Below are positions 25,557 to 34,776 of a stretch of 64,000 nucleotides of DNA, one piece after another (within the stretch, counting starts at the first letter, position 1; each line of letters opens with the position of its first letter). The notes beneath the pieces are model-generated. The model saw nothing but the letters and a program-made list of their open reading frames with translations, was not told where the DNA came from and searched no databases. The stretch covers positions 4,938 through 68,937 of the forward strand of contig PWOI01000130.1 of NCBI GenBank assembly GCA_003557485.1, in the 5' to 3' direction. The stretch comes from Elusimicrobiota bacterium (GTDB lineage: Bacteria > CG03 > SLGR01 > PWQF01). The position numbers were made by a program, and so were the translations under genes.

Positions 25557-26153
25557 ATGTTTTTAAAGACAATTGCAGCAGGATTTATTGCAGTAATTTC
25601 TGCATCTTTTCCGCTGCAGGCCCAGGAAATGCAGATGATGCCGGCACAACAGCAGCCGGCGGATGAAGTTGTTGCAACAGTTGACGGGGAAGAAATATAT
25701 ATGAGCGAGCTTGAAAATGCCGCTCAGACCCAGATGCTTGCTCTGCAGATGATGCAGATAGTCCCCCAATTCGGACAGTTTCTTCAAAGCGAATCCGGGC
25801 AGCATACGCTTGATGAGTACAGGAGATTTGTACTTGACAATGTAATTGACGAAAAGCTCCTGGCCCAGAAGGCCGGCCGAGAAGGAATAGAAGTATCGGA
25901 AGCTGAAATAGACGAACACTTTGACCGCCATATAAACAACATTAAAACACAGCACGGACTCACCGAAGAAGAACTTGCAAGCACGCTTCAGCAGCAGGGA
26001 ATTTCATCCCTTGACGAGTATAAGGATATCTTTGTCGAACATTCTAATCTTGAAGAACAGAAGCTTCTTGAAGAAGCCGGTATCGAAGCTGACGGACTGG
26101 AAGAATATGTTCATCAACTGCGGCAGGAAGCCGAAATAGAAATACGGCTTTAA
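25557..26153 (+). CDS. SurA N-domain periplasmic chaperone-like protein
   Basis: 198 residues. Signal peptide 1-22 (ASFPLQAQ), Gln/Met-rich linker, then a SurA N-terminal domain (VATVDGEEIYMSELENA, DNVIDEKLLAQKAGREGIEVSEAEIDEHF). No parvulin PPIase domain follows, so this is a chaperone-only form. It lies just before tamB and tamA-like genes, which fits a role in outer-membrane protein delivery. GGAGG precedes the ATG. Confidence 0.82.
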   Translation: MFLKTIAAGFIAVISASFPLQAQEMQMMPAQQQPADEVVATVDGEEIYMSELENAAQTQMLALQMMQIVPQFGQFLQSESGQHTLDEYRRFVLDNVIDEKLLAQKAGREGIEVSEAEIDEHFDRHINNIKTQHGLTEEELASTLQQQGISSLDEYKDIFVEHSNLEEQKLLEEAGIEADGLEEYVHQLRQEAEIEIRL

Positions 26154-26214
26154 CCCTAAAAAAACATACGACTGAAACTATAAAAACAGCCGGAGCGCAA
26201 AACAGCCTTTATTG

Positions 26215-26243
26215 TTAACATTTAGGCTCTTTTGAGCTATAAT
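26215..26243 (+). promoter_or_regulatory. Promoter of tamB (leaderless type)
   Basis: TTAACA (26215-26220), 17 bases, TATAAT (26238-26243), eight bases, ATG. A second overlapping TATAAT begins at 26243. The predicted leader is about 2 bases and no ribosome site is present. Confidence 0.72.
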
Positions 26244-26251
26244 ATAATAGT

Positions 26252-29200
26252 ATGGCTAAAAAAAGAAAACTACTTTTTCTATGCGTTCTCTTGCTTGTTT
26301 TAATACTGCTGCCGGCAATTTTATTTAGAGCTGCCGCTCCTTTTGTAAAGGAAGTATTTATAGAAGAGACCCGGAAGGCTACCGGACTGCAGCTTGATAT
26401 TGAAACACTGAGGCTGCAGTTCCCCGGCCTTATACAGGCTGAAGGAGTTAACCTGTCAGACAGAAACGGAGCTTCTCTTATTTCTGCAGGGACTATAAGA
26501 GCCAGTATATCACTTCCGGCTCTCGCCAGAAAGAATATCACGGTGACCCGCCTTTCTATTGACTCTCTTTTCCTGCATGATTCTCTTGCGGATTCTTTAA
26601 CTGCCCCTGATAATGAAAAAGATGCTTCCAAAGCAGGCCCCTTTATTTCTATAAACAATATTTCCCTGACAAATTCTGCCTTTTTTATAAGCGGCCGTAA
26701 AACGGAAATAGAAATAGGAAGGGGTAACTTGACTTACAACCCTGACAGCAATATGGATATTTTTCTGGATTCCGTATCTCTGTCAGGGGCCGGGAGTAAA
26801 GCCGAAGTTCAGACCCTTAAAGCCTCACTGAATATGTCCGGAAACTTTCCCGGAATCAGGAACCTTCTGGTTGAAACTGAAGGGCTCAAGGCTTCAGGAA
26901 GTCTTTACTCTGAAACGGAAAAAGGTGAAATGAACGGTTATTTTGAAGCCGGTGGACGCCTTGAAACTCTGAGGGACCTGGCTATTTCCGTTGCGCATAT
27001 TAATCTGCCGGAACTTAAAGGCAACTTCAAACTGCTTTCAGATATATCCGGGACCCTTCAGTTGCCATATGCAACCGCTGAGCTCTACTTTGAAGAATTT
27101 TCGTCTGGAGGCAGGCTGTTTTCTGCACTTGAAATTAATGCGTTAGCGGATGGGTCTCATATAAATCTTGAGAAGGCGGAAATCACCGGAATCCATGGAG
27201 AAAAAGCCTTTCTTTCCGGGAAATATGATCTTTATTCTCATTTGGCAGATAATTTTCAACTAAAAATATATCAAGCTCCGGCAGACGGTTCGTTCAGGAT
27301 CCCGGGTTCTCCCGAAGAAATTGAGGGGGGATTAATAAACGCCTCTCTTGTTTTTTCCGGACCGGCAGGAGAACCGCAGCTTTGGGATTCGGCAGGAAAT
27401 TTCAGCTTAACCGCCGCCCGTTTAAGCGGAAAGGAGCTTCCCGGAGTAACCGGAGATTTCCTGTTCAGGGAATCAGCCGGAAACCTGAAAATTAAATCTG
27501 ATTACGCCTTTATCGACGCCCGGGTCAAATACGGCAATCCTGTATTTGAAGGCGGTTATAACCTTAAAGTTGAGGAAATAGAAAGCCTTCTCATTTACGC
27601 GGGTATTGAAGATATTTCCGGAAGTTTGGATATTTCCGGCAGTTTTAATTACTCCCGGGGAGACTTCCGGGCCACCTCCGAAATAGAAAAGGCGCAACTC
27701 CTTTACAGTTCCATTCCCCTTAATATTGAAAGCGGGAAAATATTCCTGGACAGAAGCGGTGTTTCATTCAGAGATATTACCGGTAGGGGAAAATTTATCA
27801 TTGAGGACTCCCCTTTTCTATCAGAGACCGAACCGCGGCTTGGCGGCTATATGTCATATGTCTTTACGGCCCATGGCAGCACCGATGACCCGAAAGCAGA
27901 ATTTGAAATAATACTGGCGGACCCTCTCTTTGATACTTTTAATGCAGACGAATTTTACTTCTCCGGTAGTTACGGAAACGCATTACTTGAAATTTCCTCA
28001 TTTTACTTGAAAAAGGGGCGTTTTCTTGTACTCTCTGAAAGTTCCTTTCACCCCATCTCTATGAAAGGAAATATGGAAATGCTTACATTTAGAACGCCTA
28101 TTGCGGATTTACCCGAAGGCCAAGAACTTTTTGATAAAGCTATCAGAGATTTTGAAAGAGCCGGAAAATCTTCATTTTCTTTTGATTTACAACGTGAAGA
28201 GGATATTTTTCTACATTATTCAGAAGAATCATTTGATATTGAAACCGGCGCCGAGTTATTAGAACTACCCTATCCGCTGGAGGGCAAGTTAAGTGCAGAT
28301 ATTCTTTTCAGGGGCAGCGCCTACGACCCTGAAATAAAGGCCACTGTCTCCATTGAAGACTCAACCATCAACGGAACAGCTATAACAAACGCTTTTATTG
28401 ACGCACAACTACGGGAAGGAATTGTATCGGTAAAAGAATTTAATCTTGCAGGCCCGCGGTCGGGAAAAGTGCAGGGAAAATTTTCATTTAAGGCCCGGGA
28501 TATTGCAGGCGGTGTTTTTTTCCCGGATATAAACCATTACTCCGAGGGGACACTTTTAATAGAACAGCTGGATGCTACTCTTCTGAATTTTTTTACCAGG
28601 GAAGATGCTGTTGCTTCCGGTTCAGTCTCTGCAACCCTTGAGTGGCGCGGCCTGCCGGTAAGCCCGGCAGCGGAAGGTTTTATACGACTTGAAGATTTCA
28701 CCGTAATAGCCGGAGACGAAAAAATTCCGGATATCAGCCTGTATGCTTATTTCAGTGAGCGCAAGCTTTTACTTGAAAATTTTTCAGCTACTCTAAATAA
28801 TAATCCGCTTACCGCGGCCGGTACTGTGGAATACCCCTCAAGAGACCGTTATTTATGGGACCTTGCCATTAAAATCGCAGGAGAAGAGAGAGCTCTTCTT
28901 ACCGGTACAATAGAAAATAGCCGAATAGAGGCTCTATGCAGAATAATGTCACTTAATCTTGCAGATTTTTCCGGGTATCTTCCCGTTGAAAAACCGGAAG
29001 GCAGAGTGAGTGCGGATATAAAGATTGAAGGTTTTCAGGAGTCTCCCGAAATTTACGGTAATCTTAGGGCCACCAGGCTGGCCGGAAATATAGAGGCCCT
29101 AAAACATCCTATTTCCGGCGGCGCTGCTGACATATTATTTAACAGGAATGAAATTGAAATAAGAAGAATTTTTGCGCGCTCCGGACGAGGGGTAATAAAT

Positions 29201-30265
29201 GCCTCCGGCCGAATAACACATAAAAATGCTTCGCCCCAGAGCTCAGACATATCACTAAACGCATCCGCTCTGGAAGTAGAATTAGATAATATAGGAAATG
29301 GGATTGTAAGTCTTGCCGATCTAGGTTTCAAAGGAGAAGAAGGCCTTTTTGTTTTAAACGGGGAAGTTCATATGTCGGAGTTTTTTGTTACTGCCGACGA
29401 ACATTCAGCCGCTAGGAGAGAAGTTTCGGACGGATTCACGGAACAAATACAACTTGCCCTGGCCCTGCACACCGGCCGCAATATGTGGGTATATAACCAG
29501 GCAGGAAGAATTCGCCTTGACGGACAGCTTAGGGCGGCAGGTACTGCAGCAAGGCCTGTTCTTACGGGAAGAATAGAAACAAAAGAAGGATATGTAATGT
29601 ACCTGGACAGAAAATTCAACATAGCCGACGGATATGTTGATTTTGACGGAAGGCCTGAAAATATTCCATATATAGATGTCAGCGCCCGGACAAGGGTCAG
29701 GAGCCTGCGGCAGGTTGAAGACCGCCCTTACGATATTACTTTAAGGGCCACCGGCTATGTAAATGACATACAGATATATCTGACTTCGAGACCGCATCTG
29801 GAGTTTGCAGACATCGTTTCCCTTCTGACTTTCGGAGCAACCAGAACCCAGATGACTGAAAGCGAAAGACTGCTTACCCTTAGGGCCGAAGAACTTGCAA
29901 GCGTAAGGGTTGCCGGCTATATCTCCGCTTATGCAGGGAATATGCTTAACCTTGATGTAGTCGTTATTGATGGTAATGTATTCAGGGCAGGTTCTCCGCA
30001 CGGACCACGGATACAGGCGCAGAAAGGAATTTCAGAGAATATAGCGCTGGCATACGTAGGGAACCTCAGCCCCGAGGACAGCGCGCTGGTTGCAAGGCGG
30101 GCAGCAGGACGTACGGAAATAATCTACACCGAAGGAATAGGCCGCACCGAGCAGCAGAAACTTCAGCTGAGATACAGCCTGACTCCGTCCCTTGCAGCCG
30201 AAGCTCTCACCGATCACACCGGCCGGTCTAACATCGGGCTTAAATACAGCATATGGATACCGTGA
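26252..30265 (+). CDS. tamB: TamB-like translocation/assembly protein (AsmA-like, DUF490)
   Basis: 1337 residues, normal for TamB. An N-terminal signal anchor (about 7-28) is followed by a very long run of beta-strand repeats and a conserved C-terminal DUF490 region (GRIETKEGYVMYLDRKFNIADGYVDFDG, SRPHLEFADIVSLLTFG, GRTEIIYTEGIGRTEQQKLQLRYSLTPSL). TamB proteins bridge the periplasm and help lipid transport or barrel assembly with TamA. The tamA-like gene overlaps its end by 13 bases. The start codon follows a TATAAT box by eight bases. Confidence 0.9.
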   Translation: MAKKRKLLFLCVLLLVLILLPAILFRAAAPFVKEVFIEETRKATGLQLDIETLRLQFPGLIQAEGVNLSDRNGASLISAGTIRASISLPALARKNITVTRLSIDSLFLHDSLADSLTAPDNEKDASKAGPFISINNISLTNSAFFISGRKTEIEIGRGNLTYNPDSNMDIFLDSVSLSGAGSKAEVQTLKASLNMSGNFPGIRNLLVETEGLKASGSLYSETEKGEMNGYFEAGGRLETLRDLAISVAHINLPELKGNFKLLSDISGTLQLPYATAELYFEEFSSGGRLFSALEINALADGSHINLEKAEITGIHGEKAFLSGKYDLYSHLADNFQLKIYQAPADGSFRIPGSPEEIEGGLINASLVFSGPAGEPQLWDSAGNFSLTAARLSGKELPGVTGDFLFRESAGNLKIKSDYAFIDARVKYGNPVFEGGYNLKVEEIESLLIYAGIEDISGSLDISGSFNYSRGDFRATSEIEKAQLLYSSIPLNIESGKIFLDRSGVSFRDITGRGKFIIEDSPFLSETEPRLGGYMSYVFTAHGSTDDPKAEFEIILADPLFDTFNADEFYFSGSYGNALLEISSFYLKKGRFLVLSESSFHPISMKGNMEMLTFRTPIADLPEGQELFDKAIRDFERAGKSSFSFDLQREEDIFLHYSEESFDIETGAELLELPYPLEGKLSADILFRGSAYDPEIKATVSIEDSTINGTAITNAFIDAQLREGIVSVKEFNLAGPRSGKVQGKFSFKARDIAGGVFFPDINHYSEGTLLIEQLDATLLNFFTREDAVASGSVSATLEWRGLPVSPAAEGFIRLEDFTVIAGDEKIPDISLYAYFSERKLLLENFSATLNNNPLTAAGTVEYPSRDRYLWDLAIKIAGEERALLTGTIENSRIEALCRIMSLNLADFSGYLPVEKPEGRVSADIKIEGFQESPEIYGNLRATRLAGNIEALKHPISGGAADILFNRNEIEIRRIFARSGRGVINASGRITHKNASPQSSDISLNASALEVELDNIGNGIVSLADLGFKGEEGLFVLNGEVHMSEFFVTADEHSAARREVSDGFTEQIQLALALHTGRNMWVYNQAGRIRLDGQLRAAGTAARPVLTGRIETKEGYVMYLDRKFNIADGYVDFDGRPENIPYIDVSARTRVRSLRQVEDRPYDITLRATGYVNDIQIYLTSRPHLEFADIVSLLTFGATRTQMTESERLLTLRAEELASVRVAGYISAYAGNMLNLDVVVIDGNVFRAGSPHGPRIQAQKGISENIALAYVGNLSPEDSALVARRAAGRTEIIYTEGIGRTEQQKLQLRYSLTPSLAAEALTDHTGRSNIGLKYSIWIP

Positions 30266-32028
30266 AGACTTTTTTAATTTTTATTATCATTACAGCGTTT
30301 TTTGCATCAACTCCGGCAAAAAGTTATGCCGCAAGGCCTAAAATTACCCGGGTTTCTTTTGAGGGAAACGAAGTCTATTCCGATCGCGCATTACGCCGTA
30401 TGATAGTCACGAGAAAATCTTCTCTATTTAAAACAAGACGCCTTTTCCGTGAAGTGCTTAAAGAAGATATTAGAAAAATACTCACTTTTTACCAGAACAA
30501 CGGATACCTGGCATCTGAAGTCCGCGAAGAAACTTCGATTGAACCGGAGAAAAATGAGGCAAACGTAACTATAAAAATAAATGAAGGAGAACGTTTTACT
30601 GTTTCAACAGTAATGACCCTGGGAAACGAGTTTTATTCTGATAGTAAACTCTTTGAAAAAGCAGGTATCAACCCTGGTGATTACTTTACAAAAAGTAAAC
30701 TTGACGCAGCAACTTCGCGCATACTTTCAACCTACTCGGATAACGGCTTCAGTGATGTTGAACTCAATACCGATCTCAATGTAAACCATCTGCACAATAC
30801 GGTATCGGTGGATTTTTTCATTATTGAAAGAGACCGTTACCGCATATCGGATGTATTAATACGGGGCAATATTAAAACACGTCCCTCGGTACTGAAACGC
30901 GAATTAACTTTCAGGAAGGGAGAGTATGTAAATTTTTCGAGAATATTCAGATCAAGGCAGAATCTTTTGAGAACAGGGCTTTTCAGGTCGGTTTTCATTA
31001 ACCATATCCCGGCAATCTCGGAGCACGAAAGCCCCAAAAAAGATATAGTTGTGCAGGTCGAGGAAAGAGACTCCATAGAACTGGCGGCTTCGGCGGGATA
31101 TGACACTCGGGAGCATTTCTGGCAGCAGGCGGAAATAACCAACCGGAATCTTTACGGAACAGCGCGCAGGGGGGGGATTGTCCTGCGGAGAAGCTCTATC
31201 GAAAAAAAAGCAGAGGCTTCCTTAAGCTCTCCCTGGACATTCGGCATGCCATTGCTTCTGGACCTTAATTTATTTTATGGATATACAAAGGAACCGGGAT
31301 TTGAGGTTGTTGAGGCCGGAGGCGGCGCTGCACTGAGCAGAGCATTCATGGAAACTGTCCGGGTTATGCTGTCTTATGATCACAAGGTATCAGAGTTCCG
31401 CAGAATAGAAAGAGACGCCTTCACCAAAAAAAGAGTCTCAAAAAATATAATAACCCTGCAGGGCACCCATGACACACGCGACAGCCTTTTTTATCCCGGC
31501 AAAGGAACTTATGCTAGACTTAAGAACGAACTTATGTTCGGGGAAATATCATTTCTCAGGACCTCCGCGGACGCAAGGATTTTTCATCCCGTAACACCGT
31601 CTATTGTAGGCGGATCGGCCCTCAGATACTCGGTAATATTCAGCAATCTCGAATCGCGGGAGATCCCTCCCGATGAACGCCTTTATACCGGCGGGCCTTA
31701 TTCGGTAAGAGGGTTTAAATATCATTCGCTGGGCCCGCTTGACTACAGGTCAAAACCTGTCGGGGGAAAAGCCAGCCTGGTATGGAATATAGCCGAAGCC
31801 CGGATGAACCTCTACAAGAGCTTGGGCCTGACGGCATTTGCCGACGCTGGCAATGTCTGGCAGACTATCGAAGAAACAGACCTTACTGACTTAAGAACCT
31901 CCGCGGGAGGCGGCTTACTTTTGACTCTTCCCTTCGGAGTTTTCCGTCTTGAATATTCACTTAACCTTGACAGAAAAAAAGGGGAAACCCCCGGCATTTT
32001 GTTTTTCGGCTCAGGAATGGTCTTCTAA
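30253..32028 (+). CDS. tamA: TamA/BamA-family outer-membrane assembly protein
   Basis: 591 residues. Signal peptide 1-27, POTRA-type repeats in the first 270 residues (ITRVSFEGNEVYSDRALRRM, FTVSTVMTLGNEFYSD, RISDVLIRGNIKTRPSVLKRELTFRKGEYV), then a 16-strand Omp85 barrel with RLYTGGPYSVRGFKY (the VRGF/Y motif) and an end in FGSGMVF. About three POTRA domains and the overlap with tamB favour TamA over BamA. Role: insertion of proteins or lipids into the outer membrane. Confidence 0.88.
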   Translation: MDTVKTFLIFIIITAFFASTPAKSYAARPKITRVSFEGNEVYSDRALRRMIVTRKSSLFKTRRLFREVLKEDIRKILTFYQNNGYLASEVREETSIEPEKNEANVTIKINEGERFTVSTVMTLGNEFYSDSKLFEKAGINPGDYFTKSKLDAATSRILSTYSDNGFSDVELNTDLNVNHLHNTVSVDFFIIERDRYRISDVLIRGNIKTRPSVLKRELTFRKGEYVNFSRIFRSRQNLLRTGLFRSVFINHIPAISEHESPKKDIVVQVEERDSIELAASAGYDTREHFWQQAEITNRNLYGTARRGGIVLRRSSIEKKAEASLSSPWTFGMPLLLDLNLFYGYTKEPGFEVVEAGGGAALSRAFMETVRVMLSYDHKVSEFRRIERDAFTKKRVSKNIITLQGTHDTRDSLFYPGKGTYARLKNELMFGEISFLRTSADARIFHPVTPSIVGGSALRYSVIFSNLESREIPPDERLYTGGPYSVRGFKYHSLGPLDYRSKPVGGKASLVWNIAEARMNLYKSLGLTAFADAGNVWQTIEETDLTDLRTSAGGGLLLTLPFGVFRLEYSLNLDRKKGETPGILFFGSGMVF

Positions 32029-32079
32029 ATTATTTAACAAGTTAAACTCAGAGGTGATTTTTTTATTGTTTTATATTAT

Positions 32080-32085
32080 TATAAT
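32080..32085 (+). promoter_or_regulatory. -10 box of the diadenylate cyclase gene
   Basis: TATAAT, six bases before the ATG at 32092, which puts transcription start on the start codon. The -35 position holds only a T-rich run. Confidence 0.5.
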
Positions 32086-32091
32086 ATCGTT

Positions 32092-32679
32092 ATGGACAAA
32101 GTAAATAGCTTATTTCAGGATATATGCACAGATAAGAGACATGTAAACCCGCGGACTCTCAACCATGTCATAGAGCTTGCGGTGGAAATAGCAAGAGAAG
32201 GCCGGGAGGGACGCAAGGTTGGAACCATATTTCTTGTCGGAGACACTGAGAATACAATTAAAAGGTCAAGATGCCTGATACTTGACCCGCTCAAAGGACA
32301 TCCCCCAGCTTCAAAGAAAATAAGTGATCCCAATATGCGGGAAACCCTTAAAGAACTTGCGCAGCTAGATGGCTCTTTTATAATATCAGACGACGGCATT
32401 GTTCTATCAGCAGCGCGCTATATCAATGCCTCTTTCGAGGGAATAAACCTTCCGCTAGGGCTGGGAGGCAGACACCTGGCCGGGGCATCCATATCCAGGG
32501 AAACCGGGTGCGTTGCAATTGTGGTTTCGGAAAGTTCCATAGTCCGGATAATAGATGACGGGGAAATCGTTTCCGAAATAATACCCGAACTCTGGATGCT
32601 TAAGGATACCAGCCTGCATATGAAGGGGCCGCTTAAGCACAGGACCAAAGACAACGTAAGGGTAATCAGCAGGAAATAG
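32092..32679 (+). CDS. DisA_N (diadenylate cyclase-type) domain protein
   Basis: 195 residues, soluble. The fold pattern (KVGTIFLVGD, LDGSFIISDDGIVLSAARY, GGRHLAGASISRETGCVAIVVSESS) matches the DAC domain that makes c-di-AMP from ATP. The two key motifs are altered: Asp93-Gly94-Ser95 instead of DGA, and Arg127-His128-Leu129 instead of RHR. No membrane helices (unlike CdaA) and no HhH DNA-binding part (unlike DisA), so it resembles stand-alone types. Activity is uncertain. The mRNA appears leaderless. It overlaps the next gene by one base. Confidence 0.8.
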   Translation: MDKVNSLFQDICTDKRHVNPRTLNHVIELAVEIAREGREGRKVGTIFLVGDTENTIKRSRCLILDPLKGHPPASKKISDPNMRETLKELAQLDGSFIISDDGIVLSAARYINASFEGINLPLGLGGRHLAGASISRETGCVAIVVSESSIVRIIDDGEIVSEIIPELWMLKDTSLHMKGPLKHRTKDNVRVISRK

Positions 32680-33047
32680 TGTATTTTGAAGACTTCGAGA
32701 AGGAAGTATCTCTTGCCGTAAAACGGTTGCCTTCCAAGTACCGGGCCATTCTTGACAGAGAAGAGATAAAAATAATACCCAGGGAAAAAGTGCCCCTCAA
32801 AATCCGGGAAGCCTATCCCGGAAGTATTGTTTTCGGCGTTTTTACCGGCACTTCATTAAAGGACCGCAGCGTAAATTACGCTTATCCCGAACCTACAAGA
32901 ATAGAGATTTACATGGAAAGTTTCGAAAACGCCTATGGAAACGAGTTGTCGGACAAAGTCAGAGAGAGAATATACAGGACCGTAATTCACGAGATTGCCC
33001 ATTACTTCGGATTTGACGAAGACGAGGTCCGGGCCCGCGGCTACTGA
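32679..33047 (+). CDS. Zincin-like metallopeptidase family protein
   Basis: 122 residues, GTG start sharing its G with the previous stop. The C-terminus carries the HExxH zinc motif IHEIAHYFGFDEDEV with the downstream acidic DEDEV typical of this small metallopeptidase family (DUF1025 type). Substrate unknown. Coupling with the diadenylate cyclase-domain gene suggests a shared process. Confidence 0.85.
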   Translation: MYFEDFEKEVSLAVKRLPSKYRAILDREEIKIIPREKVPLKIREAYPGSIVFGVFTGTSLKDRSVNYAYPEPTRIEIYMESFENAYGNELSDKVRERIYRTVIHEIAHYFGFDEDEVRARGY

Positions 33048-33051
33048 ACTG

Positions 33052-33810
33052 TCAGTGGTGAGTCAGCAGGTCTACCAGAAACATTGCAACTATACCCAAC
33101 AGGAAAACTCCCAGGGTTATAAGACTTTTATGCATCTTCCCGCATCTTTGTATTTCAGGTATAAGGTCGGCAGCGCCTATGTAGATAAAGCCACCCGCTG
33201 CAAACGGTACTACGTAAGCGGGATTTAAGATACCCGCGCTGAAGTATGCAGTAATGCCTCCGGCAACGATAATCAGGGAAACCCCGAAATTTACCGTAAG
33301 AGCCTTCATTCTCTCCCACCCGCCGTATACGAGTATGCCGTAATTTCCAAGTTCCTGCGGAAGTTCATGCGCGGCAACCGCTATGGAGGTAGTTATTCCC
33401 AGGGGTATATTTACAAGAAATGCAGCTCCGACAAGGATGCCGTCTACAAAATTATGTATACCGTTGGCAACAAGTATCATTATTGAAAAAGGCGTTTTAG
33501 TATGTTCTGAAGGAGTCCTGTGACAGTGGTGCCAGTGCAGATACTGCTCCAGTATGAAAAAAAAGACAAACCCTGCCAGTATTAAAAGCGGTCCCGCGGA
33601 ACTGTGCCCGTGTCCGCACGTCGTATTGTGCAGGGCCTCCGGTATAAGATGAATAAAGGAAACCCCTATCAGGGTTCCTGCAGCAAATGCAACAAGCAGG
33701 TTAAGAAGCTTTTTGAAAGATTCTTCCTTAAGGGCAAAAGTAAATATACCTACCCAGGCCAGTATCGCAATTAAAAACGTTGATCCTGTAATCCAAAGCA
33801 GTTCTTTCAT
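33052..33810 (-). CDS. ZIP-family divalent metal transporter
   Basis: 252 residues with about eight membrane helices. Helix IV/V motifs [13 protein letters not shown] and [17 protein letters not shown] are the ZIP metal path, and a His-rich loop ([12 protein letters not shown]) lies before them. ZIP proteins import zinc, iron or manganese across the inner membrane. GGAGG precedes the ATG, and a strong promoter with a short leader lies upstream. Confidence 0.92.
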   Translation of the reverse strand: MKELLWITGSTFLIAILAWVGIFTFALKEESFKKLLNLLVAFAAGTLIGVSFIHLIPEALHNTTCGHGHSSAGPLLILAGFVFFFILEQYLHWHHCHRTPSEHTKTPFSIMILVANGIHNFVDGILVGAAFLVNIPLGITTSIAVAAHELPQELGNYGILVYGGWERMKALTVNFGVSLIIVAGGITAYFSAGILNPAYVVPFAAGGFIYIGAADLIPEIQRCGKMHKSLITLGVFLLGIVAMFLVDLLTHH

Positions 33811-33854
33811 ATTCGGCCTCCATTTACGTTAACCATTCCTGACGGGATGCATAT

Positions 33855-33883
33855 ATTCTATACGCGGAGAGCGACTCTGTCAA
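33855..33883 (-). promoter_or_regulatory. Promoter of the ZIP transporter gene
   Basis: On the minus strand TTGACA (33878-33883), 17 bases, TAGAAT (33855-33860). Leader about 38 bases with a ribosome site. Confidence 0.7.
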
Positions 33884-33948
33884 ATCCACGGTCTTGCAGG
33901 AAACGCTTCAATTAATTAAAATAATATAAGTAAAAGGAGATTATTCAC

Positions 33949-34194
33949 ATGCAGTACATAATAATATTCATATTACTGTTGCTTATAGGAGCAGCTGCGG
34001 CATATTTTCTGGCCTCTTCCCCTAACAAGGAAACGCGCCTGAGAAACAGGTATATCTGTCTTTCCAGCCAGCCTCCCAATATAGCGCAGGAAACTCTCAA
34101 TGAAGAAATCAAAAGACTGAGAAAAAAACATCCGGGTAGAGGTATTAACTGGTACCTGGAAAAAATCATATACGATATGCAGAAGGACAGGTAA
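33949..34194 (+). CDS. Small hypothetical protein with one membrane helix
   Basis: 81 residues: a membrane helix at about 3-24, then a charged soluble tail containing RLRKKHPGRGINWYLEKIIYDMQKD. AAAGGAG precedes the ATG. Its stop directly abuts the nitroreductase start (TAAATG), so both are co-translated. No family recognised. Confidence 0.65.
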   Translation: MQYIIIFILLLLIGAAAAYFLASSPNKETRLRNRYICLSSQPPNIAQETLNEEIKRLRKKHPGRGINWYLEKIIYDMQKDR

Positions 34195-34776
34195 ATGGAT
34201 TTCAGCAGGCTTGTAGAGCAGCGCCGCAGCTGCAGAAAATATTTACCCTCTCCGGTTGAAAGAGAAAAACTCCAAAGGTGTCTTCAGGCGGCGCGCCTCT
34301 CTCCTTCGGCATGCAACGCTCAGCCCTGGCGTTTTATTGTCCTTGATGAAAAAGATGCCAGGGAAAATCTTGCAGAGGCCGCCTGTTCGGGAATATACCG
34401 TATGAGCAAGTTTATAAAATCCGCACCTGTAATTATAGCTGTATGCGCGGACGTGAAAAGTTTTGCCTCAAAAGCCGGGTCGTTTGTAAGAGGTACCAAT
34501 TTTTACCTTATTGATATCGGCATAGCCTGCCAGAATCTTGTTCTTCAGTCCACCGAAGATGGCCTCGGCACCTGTTATATAGGCTGGTTCAATGAAAGGA
34601 AAGTCAAAAAAGCGCTAGGCCTGGGCAAGAAAATAAAAATCCCGCTCCTCATATCAATGGGTTACCCGGAAGACCGGCATACCGAAAAAGATCCCATAAG
34701 GCGCCGCGCCGGAGGAGATAAAAGAAAACCCATCGAGGAAATTGTAAGTTACAACCCCCCGGCCGAAGATTTTTAG
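34195..34776 (+). CDS. Nitroreductase-family flavoprotein
   Basis: 193 residues. [25 protein letters not shown] and [16 protein letters not shown] are the FMN-binding N-terminal blocks, and [17 protein letters not shown] the later conserved stretch. Such enzymes transfer electrons from NAD(P)H to diverse small molecules; natural substrate unknown. The end overlaps the end of glnS by four bases on the other strand. Confidence 0.9.
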   Translation: MDFSRLVEQRRSCRKYLPSPVEREKLQRCLQAARLSPSACNAQPWRFIVLDEKDARENLAEAACSGIYRMSKFIKSAPVIIAVCADVKSFASKAGSFVRGTNFYLIDIGIACQNLVLQSTEDGLGTCYIGWFNERKVKKALGLGKKIKIPLLISMGYPEDRHTEKDPIRRRAGGDKRKPIEEIVSYNPPAEDF

